A stretch of 64,000 nt of DNA from Plenodomus lindquistii. Lineage: Eukaryota; Ascomycota; Dothideomycetes; Pleosporales; Leptosphaeriaceae. Location: positions 744,001 through 808,000 of the forward strand of contig JANUWI010000017.1 of NCBI GenBank assembly GCA_025504975.1, written 5' to 3'. A program made the translations under genes and the position numbers. The notes beneath the pieces were generated by a model, which worked only from the letters and a program-made list of their open reading frames with translations, was not told where the DNA came from and ran no database searches. Positions within the stretch are counted from its first letter, which is position 1. The number at the start of each line of letters is the position of its first letter. Shown here piece after piece: positions 45,339 through 54,636 of the stretch.

Positions 45339-46707
45339 GAGACGGGAAGGAGTGCTAAGCTCAGGATGAGAAATGATTTTGTAAAGTATGAAAACAGAGG
45401 GATTGTAGAGAGAGTGTTTTAGTGTGTTTCTGGACTTTAGTACTGCTTCCAGGCGTTGTCGGGATATTTTCTTGGAATGGATTCATTTTTTAGCAATTTT
45501 GACAGGAAGATGATGGTGATTGGCTCTTCGCTGTCTTATCGTGATCAAGCTGCAGGCATGGATGCCAGCGGTCCCTCGCATGTCAAAACCGTTGAGCCAT
45601 GTCCACAGATGTTGCGTCTGAGGACGTGAGGACGGATAAATGCTGCGGGTGCATGGTGTTGCAGGCTGGCGTACAGCAGGCAGGAGCTTCCTACTCGCAT
45701 CGCATCGCACCATTGTCAGCTCAACAAGGCAGCCCCCCATGATTCATCACACCTACCAGAACAGCTGCGCTCATGTGCTCCTCGCGGCGCGATGGCGCAA
45801 TGGGTTCACTTTCAGCCCGTGAGATGGATGCCAACGGCGCAACAATTGCACGAGCTGACGAGCGGACGTTTGCCCGGCCACGAATGGCGCAAATGGCTCA
45901 GCTTTGTATGTTGGGGGAAGTCGGTGGGCATGCGAGAGAGGGCCCGGGCGATGCGCCACATGATGTAAGGTGTCGCATCAATAATAGCGACGGCGTGCTG
46001 GCGGTGAGTCGGCCGCTGCATGGTGCAGTAGTTCGGCAGCCCTTGGCGACTGGGTGGTGGGTCGGCAACGCCTTCCCCTCAGTGTGCAGCTCTCCCAATG
46101 CGGCGGACCAGGTGCAAGCAGCAGCTTTGTGCTCAAAGCAAACGTGCGCAGCGTTCCACGGATGGCTTGCCCTTCAACGGGCATTCGTTTTGGAAAACGA
46201 CGCCGGATAGGCAACAGCGCTACATATACTTTTGCGTGCCTCGGCGCTCAGTTGCAGCAACGACGCTGGGGCAGAGACAGATACTGTGCTCAAGCAGCCG
46301 TACCGTACCTTGCATCGATCTGCACGAGCTTATTTTGGCTGCATTTTGCCGGATTCCTCCAAAGCGGAGAAGAGCGATCTGTGGCGGTGCAGTTGCCTGC
46401 ATCGACCCTTAGCTACCGCGACTTGGACAGCTTGGTGCTGCACATTTCTCATCACGCAGCTCCCCCAGGCTCCCACACCTTCGCCCTTCAACAACTCATT
46501 CCAACCTCCTGCGGGTCACGGGGTCTATATGAGTCACCAGCCTCGTTCACTTCTCCAAAGCATACCTACGCGTCCTCGGCTTACGACGACTGGGACAAGT
46601 ATCTCTTCGCCGCACTTTCCTATCTATTCATTAGTCAGGCAGGGTCCAGCCAGCTTACCGCTATCTCTTGACCACCAAACAACCCTCTCACGACGGTCAA
46701 CGCAACC
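45339..46707. other. Intergenic region upstream of the ABC transporter gene
   Basis: About 1.4 kb. A 205-codon plus-strand frame (46054-46671) starts without ATG context and lies in the promoter/5' leader of the ABC gene; it and its companions show no domain. No gene supported. Confidence 0.5.
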
Positions 46708-49326
46708 ATGGGCGATACGGAAACATCAGCACCACTGGACACAGCCATGGAGCTCTTGAATTACATGCAGGCTCCAACAGTCGGTTTTTACTATCTCGGA
46801 GCCGGCGCATATGCCCTGCTCGTCCTTCGAAAAGCACAGCCAGTGTCGCACAAGCGGCGGCGGGGCGTATTGATATGTATGCTCACTTTGCTTCTCGCAT
46901 ACATTACAGAAGTGCTCTACTACTTCAGTCGGTCAATCGCAGACCCCGATTATTGGGCTCCCAAGCCATCTGCCATACGATGCTTGGGCTCGATCCTGGT
47001 CTGGGGCCCCCTTTCCTACTCACTTTGGAGCGGCAAATCACTGCAGTGGTCAAGTTTCTTTGGTGCTTTCGTCCTACAATTCGCATTCGAGACGACGACC
47101 TGCTTGATGAGCGCATTCTCTGCACCGGCACAAGATCGACAAAAGAACGTTCCACTCGTCATCGACTGCGTTCGGGCATTTGCTTCCCTGCCCTTGCTGC
47201 TAGATGGCTTCGTGATTCTCATTACAAATCATGTGGAGCCCAGCACAGACGAGGAACGCCAATCACTATTGGCAAAGCCAGCCAATGGAGCAGCGACACA
47301 GAATAGCTACGGCGCTATCCCACAGGAGCCTGCCAGTGAAGATGAGCCAGAGGCAAGAGATCCCAACAAAGAGCTCAAAGAACAACAAGCAAAACGCCTC
47401 GAAGAGGAAGGTGGCTGGTTGGGCTATCTCAAAGGATTCATGGTCTTTCTACCATACTTGTTTCCGACAGATGACTGGAAAGTCATGGGATGTTTAGCCA
47501 TTCGTCTCTTGCACATGATTCAAGAGCGCTTTCTGAACCTGCTCACTCCTCGTCAACTCGGTATCATTACTGATAAGATTGGACGAGGCGATGGGGTCAT
47601 GCCGTGGAAAGACATTGGCCTATGGGTATTGTTCTCTTACGTTAACAGCTATGCTGGTCTGGGCATCATCGACGGCATCGCGAACATGGTCATCTCAAAC
47701 TCGGCATACCGTCGGATTACGCTCTTGGCGTACAAGCATGTCTTGGGCTTGTCAATGGATTTCCACACATCCAAAGACTCTGGAGAGGTGCTGAAAGCAG
47801 TCGAGCAAGCTGCATCTCTCAACACGCTCATTGAGATGGTCTTGTTTGATGTCTGTCCCATATTCCTCGATATTGCCGTCTCGATGTATTATGTTACACA
47901 TCTATTCGACGCTTACATGGCATTCATCATCCTCTTCATGGGTGCTGCCTATATCGCTATTGGGTGGTACTTTACAGGGCTGTCTCAGCCAAAGCGACGA
48001 GACTACGTTGAGAAGCAGCGAACAGAGAGCTCGACCGTCAACGAGACGGTGCACAATTGGCAAACGGTAGCTTACTTCAACCGCCTTACTTTTGAGCATC
48101 GACGCTATGCGGCAAATATTGTCAGCACGATCAATGCGCAATACTCGTACTATTTTCGGTCTATGGGTGGTCACGCCGCTCAGGATATGCTAACAACTTT
48201 CGGATTTGCGACATGTTGCATCTTCGGTATTTCGCAGATTGTAACTGGTCAGAAGCCAGTGGGCAACCTGGTAACGCTCATCGTGTACTGGCAAACGATG
48301 ACGCAGCCTCTTTACATTCTCTCGTACAGCTACCGTCATCTCTCCAGCTCGCTCATTGACGCGGAGCGACTTTTACAGCTTCTCAACACCAAACCCTCAG
48401 TTGCAGATCAAGACGGAGCAAAGGACATCGTCGTGCATACGGGCGAGGTGGAGTTTAAGAACGTGGATTTTCACTACGACGAGCGCAAACCCATCATCAA
48501 GGATGTCAATCTCAAGGCCGGCGGTGGCCAGACTATTGCCTTCGTTGGCGAGACAGGCGGCGGCAAGTCGACTATGCTCAAACTGCTCTTCCGCTTCTAC
48601 GACGTGACAGGTGGCTCCATCATGATTGACGGCCAAGATCTCCGTTCAGTCACTCAATCCAGCCTTCGTGATGCACTGGGTCTCGTGCCCCAAGATCCTG
48701 TCCTCTTTAACCAGACCATCCGCCAGAATATCCGCTACGCCAAACTTGAAGCTACCGACGCTGAGATCGAAGACGCCTGCCGCGCTGCTGCGATACACGA
48801 AGACATTGTCGGCTTCCCGGATGGTTACAACTCCAAAGTCGGCGAGCGCGGAGTTCGTCTCTCGGGTGGTCAACTCCAACGCATAGCCATTGCACGCGTC
48901 CTCCTCAAGAACCCCAAGATTGTTCTCCTAGACGAGGCAACGTCAGCCATCGACTCGGCAATCGAAGCCCAGATCCAAGAAGCCTTCCGCAAACTTTCAC
49001 AAGGCCGCACCACCTTTGTCATTGCGCATCGTCTGAGCACGATCGTGGAAGCCGACCAAATCGTTGTTATTGAAAAGGGTCAGATCATTGAACGTGGTAG
49101 TCATCATGAGTTGTTGGAGGTTGGTGGGAAGTACAGTGAGCTGTGGACTAAGCAGACGGCCGTAAGTTCGAAGAGCATGGTTAAAGCGAACTCTGCAAAA
49201 GAGGATGGCGAATCGACAGCCACATTGATTGATTTTACGTCTGATGTTGAAGATTCGGCCAAGGCAACGGGACTAAGCGGTAGCGGTGAGGGTGCTGGGG
49301 ATAATACTACTACGAAGCGGAGATGA
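46708..49326 (+). CDS. HMT1-type ABC half-transporter (ABCB, vacuolar heavy-metal tolerance family)
   Basis: A single-exon 872-residue half-transporter. Five membrane segments form an N-terminal extension (TMD0, about residues 20-190), the mark of the HMT1/ABCB6 branch. S. pombe Hmt1 is a vacuolar phytochelatin/glutathione-conjugate transporter that gives cadmium tolerance. A charged linker (about 190-245) precedes the ABC membrane domain (about 260-545). The nucleotide-binding domain has Walker A GETGGGKST (about 613-621), Q-loop LVPQDPVLFNQ, signature LSGGQLQR (718-725), Walker B IVLLDEATS (738-746) and the switch-His in VIAHRLST. All catalytic motifs are intact. The last 60 residues are Ser/Thr/Lys-rich. 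Substrate is inferred from the family. Confidence 0.95.
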   Translation: MGDTETSAPLDTAMELLNYMQAPTVGFYYLGAGAYALLVLRKAQPVSHKRRRGVLICMLTLLLAYITEVLYYFSRSIADPDYWAPKPSAIRCLGSILVWGPLSYSLWSGKSLQWSSFFGAFVLQFAFETTTCLMSAFSAPAQDRQKNVPLVIDCVRAFASLPLLLDGFVILITNHVEPSTDEERQSLLAKPANGAATQNSYGAIPQEPASEDEPEARDPNKELKEQQAKRLEEEGGWLGYLKGFMVFLPYLFPTDDWKVMGCLAIRLLHMIQERFLNLLTPRQLGIITDKIGRGDGVMPWKDIGLWVLFSYVNSYAGLGIIDGIANMVISNSAYRRITLLAYKHVLGLSMDFHTSKDSGEVLKAVEQAASLNTLIEMVLFDVCPIFLDIAVSMYYVTHLFDAYMAFIILFMGAAYIAIGWYFTGLSQPKRRDYVEKQRTESSTVNETVHNWQTVAYFNRLTFEHRRYAANIVSTINAQYSYYFRSMGGHAAQDMLTTFGFATCCIFGISQIVTGQKPVGNLVTLIVYWQTMTQPLYILSYSYRHLSSSLIDAERLLQLLNTKPSVADQDGAKDIVVHTGEVEFKNVDFHYDERKPIIKDVNLKAGGGQTIAFVGETGGGKSTMLKLLFRFYDVTGGSIMIDGQDLRSVTQSSLRDALGLVPQDPVLFNQTIRQNIRYAKLEATDAEIEDACRAAAIHEDIVGFPDGYNSKVGERGVRLSGGQLQRIAIARVLLKNPKIVLLDEATSAIDSAIEAQIQEAFRKLSQGRTTFVIAHRLSTIVEADQIVVIEKGQIIERGSHHELLEVGGKYSELWTKQTAVSSKSMVKANSAKEDGESTATLIDFTSDVEDSAKATGLSGSGEGAGDNTTTKRR

Positions 49327-50078
49327 GGAGGTGGGAGAATGACGTGAAAACGCAAATGACTCTCCTATTCTGGCCTCGGCCTGTCTCGTTGTCGGGTCAG
49401 GTGGCTTTTATCGCTTGATGGTTTTTATAGGAGGCTAGCTGAAGTCAGTGCATCGATGTTCGATGTCAAAATCGTGTTAGGAGCGCCGCATGCGCTGAGT
49501 CTGGCGTGCACAGCAGACCATGATATAACGTTGAAAAAAAAAATAAGAGTCAAGTTCTAAAGCAGGCACATGAGCACGCTACCTGTATTAATATGCCTTT
49601 GTAGAATCATCCATCGTGCCTATCAACTGGTATATATCCTTGCTATCCAGTTGCCAGGCAACACTACACAGCCAATCCAACCACCGCAGCCACCCATCAC
49701 GCCACCTCTCACAACATCCTCCACCAGTCTACCTTCTCCGAGTAGGAAAAAAAACCTACTGCGATCTCCCAAAAGCCCAGCCCAACGCGAAACTATCCCC
49801 AATGCGGCAAGCGCAGCGAAGCGCAACCGGGATGCAAGTTGTACCGCGCACCGACCGCGCTAAGTGGCGTTTCCATTTGCACTTGCTTTGAAACGACGCG
49901 TGTGTGGGCGGGAAGGAGACGTGCCGTTTCACGTGTTGAGTTAGGCAATCAGTTAGTTTGTAGATAATACATACTCACCTATTATCCCTTTTGTTACTTT
50001 CTCCTTTCCTCCATTCATCTCTGTCGATGCGTTGACGTTGTGTTGTGTCAACCGCGAACAAGCAAAGACCTAGGCGCA
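49327..50078. other. Intergenic spacer between ABC and P450 genes
   Basis: About 750 bases with AT and CT-rich stretches; no gene recognised. Confidence 0.5.
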
Positions 50079-51989
50079 ATGACATCACCACCATCCAAAC
50101 GCCTCCTCCTACTCTGTTCTCTCGCAATTACGTTTTTCAGCTTCCGGTACGCACCGGGTTTTGCGGTGGTGGGGGGATGGATGGGGAATGCGGGGGTGCT
50201 TTTCGGGGTGATGTATGCGGTGAGGTGTGTGTGGGGGGTTGTGGTGTATCCTTTGTTTTTTAGTGCGTTGAGGGGATTGCCGTCGCCGCCGGTACGTTGA
50301 AATGTTTTTATATCTTCATGGTTTTTCCCGCTAGGCCTTTCAAAGTAAATCTCCTGATCTTTGGGGGGGTTCATTTCACTCTGCATCTATCGATATTCTA
50401 TATCCTCTCCTTTATTTTTCTGAACGTACGGAAATATACTAAAGACACAATATAGGGCGCATCACTCCTCCTCGGCCACTACAAACGAATCTTCAGCGAT
50501 CCGACGGGTGAGCCGCAGCGCGATTGGATCGACAATGTGCCGAATGATGGGGTCATTTATTATCGTTGGTTGTTTAATGAGCCGAGGGTGTTGATTAGTA
50601 ATGCAAAGGCGTTGGGGGAGGTGTTGGTTGCGAGGAATTATGAGTTTGTGAAGCCGGGGAGGATTAGGAAGGGGTTGGGGAGGTTGTTGGGGGTGGGGAT
50701 TTTGTTGGCGGAGGGGGAGGAACATAAGGTATGTTTGTGTCTTGTGGTTTTGCGGGTTTTTGTGAGGGGGATTTGTGGGGAGGATGGGTTGGGGGTTGAG
50801 TCGTGAGATGGAAGACGAGTGCATGATGCTGACGATGTCATTACAGAGACAGCGCAAATTACTGATGCCCGCCTTTTCCTTCAGGCATGTCAAGGATTTG
50901 TACCAGACTTTTTGGGACAAGTCGCAAGAGATGACGGATCAGATGCTGGCTTCTATCAAGAAGAACCCAGATGGTGGATCGGTAGTGGAGATTCGTGATT
51001 GGGCATCCCGTGCAACACTCGATATTATCGGACTCGCAGGCATGGGCAAGGACTTTGACTCTCTGTCGAATCCAGACAATGAACTCAACGAAGTTTACCG
51101 CCAGATCTTCACCCGCAACCGGGGCGCGCAACTCGTTCAACTACTACTAAGTATGTTGCCTTACTGGCTCGCCGTCAATCTTCCCTTAAAACACAACGAC
51201 GAGATTGGCAACGCAGTGCGCAAAATCAAGGAAGTAGCAAGAGACTTGGTCAAAGAGAAACGCGCAAAACTAGAAAAGGGCGAAGCAAAAGAATCGGAAA
51301 CCACCGACATCCTCTCCGTTGCCATGTCCTCCGGCGGCTTCAGCGACGAAGACCTCGTAAACCAACTCATGACCTTCCTCGCCGCGGGCCACGAAACTAC
51401 CGCGTCAGCGCTGACATGGGCCGTGTACTGTCTCTGCCGACACCCAGACGTACAATCCAAACTGCGCGAGGAACTACGTGCCGAACTCCCCTCAATTCGC
51501 GACCGCAACACACCGATTGCTTCAAACGAAATCGACAGGTTACCGTATTTGAATGCGGTCTTGCAAGAAACAATGCGCATCTTCCCGCCCGTTCCCCTCA
51601 CCCTCCGCGAAACAGCCTCAGACACAACAATCCAGTCGCACTTTATACCCGCCGGCACAACCATTGTCATCTGCCCGTGGGCTATCAACACCAGCGTGCA
51701 CGCCTGGGGTCCTGACGCGCGCGCCTTCAACCCCGACCGCTGGCTTGGTCCCGGCAAAGCAAACACAGGTGGCGCAGAAAGCAACTACGACATCACCACT
51801 TTCTTGCATGGGCCGAGGAGTTGCATAGGGCGGGATTTTGCGAAGGCCGAGTTTGCGTGTCTGGTCGCGAGTCTGGTGGGGAGGTGTGAGGTTGAGTTTG
51901 AGGATGAGGGGTATGAGTTGAAGATTCAGGGGGGCATTACGGCAAGGCCGAAAGGTGGATTGAGGATCAGGGTCAAAGAGATTGTGTGA
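50079..51989 (+). CDS. Cytochrome P450 monooxygenase
   Basis: Three exons (50079-50291, 50456-50728, 50847-51989) give 542 residues. The N-terminus has two hydrophobic segments (RLLLLCSLAITFFSF and VLFGVMYAVRCVWGVV), an ER membrane anchor. P450 motifs are complete: I-helix AGHETT (342-347) for oxygen activation, ExxR (ETMR, E403/R406) and the heme-binding loop FLHGPRSCIG with Cys488. The length fits microsomal fungal P450s. It should use a CPR reductase in the ER membrane; the substrate is not predictable and no biosynthetic cluster surrounds it. Exons 1 and 2 use G/T-rich codons while most of exon 3 is C-rich, an abrupt change within one gene. Confidence 0.93.
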
Positions 51990-52521
51990 GGAGATTCGGT
52001 GCATGGATCGGATGTATTATGTGGTCTCATTGCTGTCGGGGATACACTCTGAAGTATTGACCAGGGTATAGAAAGACTAGAATCCCTGGGCATCTATAAA
52101 TTCGAAGATGCGTTTATCTCGTAAGACACCGCGATGCACAATGGAGACGGTCTTCAAATTTTTCGAAAATGAGGAGTGAAGATGTGCAAGATAGATTTGA
52201 ACATACTTCACGGGTATTGGCCTCAGATCTGGGAGGATCACTATGCTCCACTCTACCAACCTAGACGCACTTTGTATACGCTCCACTTTGGGAACATATC
52301 CTACCGAAACCAAACCCCATCCAGCCCCGCCAAGCCTGAGCGGAGCTTCCAAGACCACACCCAGCGCCCTGTATGATTATCCACCAATCACGACCATTGA
52401 GCCTCTCAACTCGAACAAAAACCATACAAGAACAGCTCAAAGCCTTCAAACCCCCATTCAACCTACCACAAACCACTCCTACAAGTTTTCGCCACAGCAA
52501 CACAACAATCTCCCAGTAACC
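51990..52521. other. Intergenic spacer before the PEBP gene
   Basis: About 530 bases; the in-frame upstream extension from 52243 lacks a plausible start and is taken as 5' leader. Confidence 0.55.
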
Positions 52522-53124
52522 ATGGCCTCCCCAATTTCTCTCCTCGACTCCCTCAAAACAGCAAATCTCCTCCCCTCCCCCATCATCCCAGAAACCTTCA
52601 AACCAACCTACAACCTGACCGTTACCTTCCCCTCGCTCACCCCCTCCAACGGCGCCCTCGCCCGCGTAAGCCAAGTAAAAGACCAACCCGTGATCTCCAT
52701 CTCCGCAATCCCAGGCACCACCCCACCCACCTCAACCACCTCCTTCACATTTATGCAAATCGACCCTGACGCGCCGACCCCGGCGGATCCAAAATTCAGC
52801 TACTGGCGCCACTGGGTCGTTTCCAACATCCCGCTGCCATCACCCAGTACGCCGGGCGCTAATATCGTGGAGGCCGGACGCACAGTGACGAGGTATCTTG
52901 CGCCGGGGCCAAAGGACGAGAGTGGGCCGCATCGGTATTTGTTTTTGCTGTTTGAGGAGAAGGGCGGGGTGGGGTTGGAAACGCAGGATGTCGGGGGGGA
53001 GGAGTTTGTGGATCGTAGGAGTTTTAGGGCGGAGAGGGTGGTGGGGGAGAAGGGGTTGGAGTTGGTGGGGGTGCAGTGGATGAGGGGGGTTGGGGATGGG
53101 TGGGTGGAGGGGAATGGGGAGTAG
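52522..53124 (+). CDS. PEBP family protein (phosphatidylethanolamine-binding, Tfs1-like)
   Basis: 200 residues in one exon. PEBP proteins bind phospholipid head groups; yeast Tfs1 inhibits carboxypeptidase Y and Ras-GAP. The two family signatures are present: DPDAP (81-85) with the downstream HW (H97), and GPHRY (H137), which form the anion-binding pocket. LLFEEKGG and the C-terminal basic helix follow. Codon use flips from C-rich to G-rich at about residue 115 and the stop is inside a G-run tract. The start is the ATG before SPISLLDSLKTANLLP, typical of the family. Confidence 0.92.
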   Translation: MASPISLLDSLKTANLLPSPIIPETFKPTYNLTVTFPSLTPSNGALARVSQVKDQPVISISAIPGTTPPTSTTSFTFMQIDPDAPTPADPKFSYWRHWVVSNIPLPSPSTPGANIVEAGRTVTRYLAPGPKDESGPHRYLFLLFEEKGGVGLETQDVGGEEFVDRRSFRAERVVGEKGLELVGVQWMRGVGDGWVEGNGE

Positions 53125-53190
53125 GGGGGTTGCAGTGGAGGGGTGGATGGATGAGTGGGTAGGAAGGGGCTTGCTTGATGGGGGTGGGAT
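53083..53190 (+). other. G-rich quadruplex-capable tract across the PEBP stop codon
   Basis: Seven GGG-or-longer runs separated by 1-4 bases between 53083 and 53128, spanning the last 14 codons and the TAG, then looser G-runs to about 53190. Confidence 0.6.
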
Positions 53191-53242
53191 TCCTGAGATG
53201 GGAACCCGATGTATTACTGTACATGAATGAGAATGCGACGCA

Positions 53243-53685
53243 TCAGAAGCTACATATGTGTCTTGAGGAATCGTTTGAAACATTGTGTCTTTGTTCAAAA
53301 GCTGATATTGCAAGATTCCTGCAGATTGTTGGTGACCTGCGTGTTCCATAGGCCGAACATGAAAGCCTGTGTAGCAAGACGGACGCACGATACATGATGG
53401 ATACGAGCTCGTCAGCGCTTTTCTTCTGAGTGAGCCACAATTCCATAATCTTCCATTCGGCGTCGCCGTGCAGTCTCACAAGCTTACCACGAACCCTGAA
53501 TTGGAACCACTCGTCCGGCGCCTATGTATAGCTCAGACCCGTGCCTCCTACACCACTACGCATTGAGCTCTACGTACTCTCTCCACACGCATCAAGGCCC
53601 ACCGTCGTCGCGTCCCCGAGGTATCTTTGAACCTAAACATCTGAACCCATGTCGGCAGAAAAGCGAGCCCCAATTTGTCGACCAT
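53243..53685 (-). CDS. Small two-exon protein, unknown function
   Basis: On the minus strand, exon 1 (53685-53578, 36 codons) begins MVDKLGLAFLPTWVQMFRF and reads on to MRVER. A 56-nt intron (53577-53522, GTACGT...ATAG) joins it in frame to exon 2 (53521-53243), which continues APDEWFQFRVRGKLVRL and ELWLTQKKSADELVSIMY. Total 128 residues. Without the intron the frame stops. The Trp/Arg/Phe-rich composition and continuity across a normal-sized intron argue for a real gene; the last 40 residues are less convincing, so the 3' end may differ by another splice. I cannot name a family. Convergent with PEBP. Confidence 0.55.
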
Positions 53686-54431
53686 AACTAACAGACGAAA
53701 CAAGACTGAAGGCGGCGCAGTTCAGGAACCACGACTGCTATTTTGAGCGCATGGGGGCCTATAGGGCTGGCTGTCCTTAACGCTGGATACCTCCATCCGC
53801 CCCCAAATATCTCATTTCCACATTCTGACACCACGCCAACGAGTGCGAGAGAAGATGGTTTTGTGGCTGGAACGTGACGTTGAGAACCCATGTCGTTCAT
53901 CTCGAGCAACTGCTCAGCCCCACGACTTCCCGTCACTAGTCAACGTGACATGCATGGTTCGATACAGTTTGTGTTGTGTGCATGGACGAGGCGTTCACCT
54001 CAGCCCTGCGCTAGGTACCTAACGTACCTAACAACAACAACAACTGCGCCTCACCCTTTCCGCAGCGCTCCAGCGCAACACCAAACCCACGTCGTTGCAA
54101 ACACCTCCACCAACCCATCAACCAATGCCCTCTTCTTTTTCTGCCAAATCCTGAAACACAGACAACCCTGCACCCCATGGCCTCGAGCATCCTCACGCGA
54201 CCGGATGATAGGCCATGAAGCGCTGGAGAGTTGGGTTGCAAGTCGACTAGTGGGAATGAGTTGTCCACTGCTCGCTCCAAGACGAAATGGATCATGACCG
54301 GAATCTCTAGCGCGAGTTCTGCGCGCGTGTGGGGAAATAAAAGACATGTACAGTAGTACAGTTGTGCTCAATTCTAGACTATGAAGAAGGGATGGGAAGT
54401 GGAGGTGCTGACGACGATCAGGTACGAATGT
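53686..54431. other. Gene-poor spacer
   Basis: Overlapping short open frames only. One minus frame (53688-53936) ends just before the start of the two-exon gene and may be leader sequence. Nothing supportable. Confidence 0.4.
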
Positions 54432-54636
54432 TCACGGGACTTGTGGAGTCGACACGCTGGCAATTGGCAGCAGTGCAGTTAGGTACCGCGGTGGGCACTC
54501 ACGTGATGGGGAGTATGCGCTGGCGGAGTGCGCACGCCCGTTCGATATCCAGAGGATCGGTGCGACGGGCTCCGACGTGGATGCTTGAGTCGTCGTTTAG
54601 GGTAGGTGATGGGATTCCGGTGAGGCTGCCATGCAT
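54432..54636 (-). CDS. Very small spliced reading frame, doubtful
   Basis: Minus strand: exon 54636-54503 from ATG, intron 54502-54457 (46 nt; GTGAGT...CTAAC...CCAG, all three signals good), exon 54456-54432 ending TGA; 52 residues including LDIERACALRQRILPIT. An upstream in-frame ATG would give about 66. The intron signals are better than the protein evidence; it may be a noncoding transcript or a fragment of a larger gene. Confidence 0.22.

Noticed and set aside
46054..46671. 205-codon open frame before the ABC transporter
   Set aside because: No domain; lies in the promoter and 5' leader.
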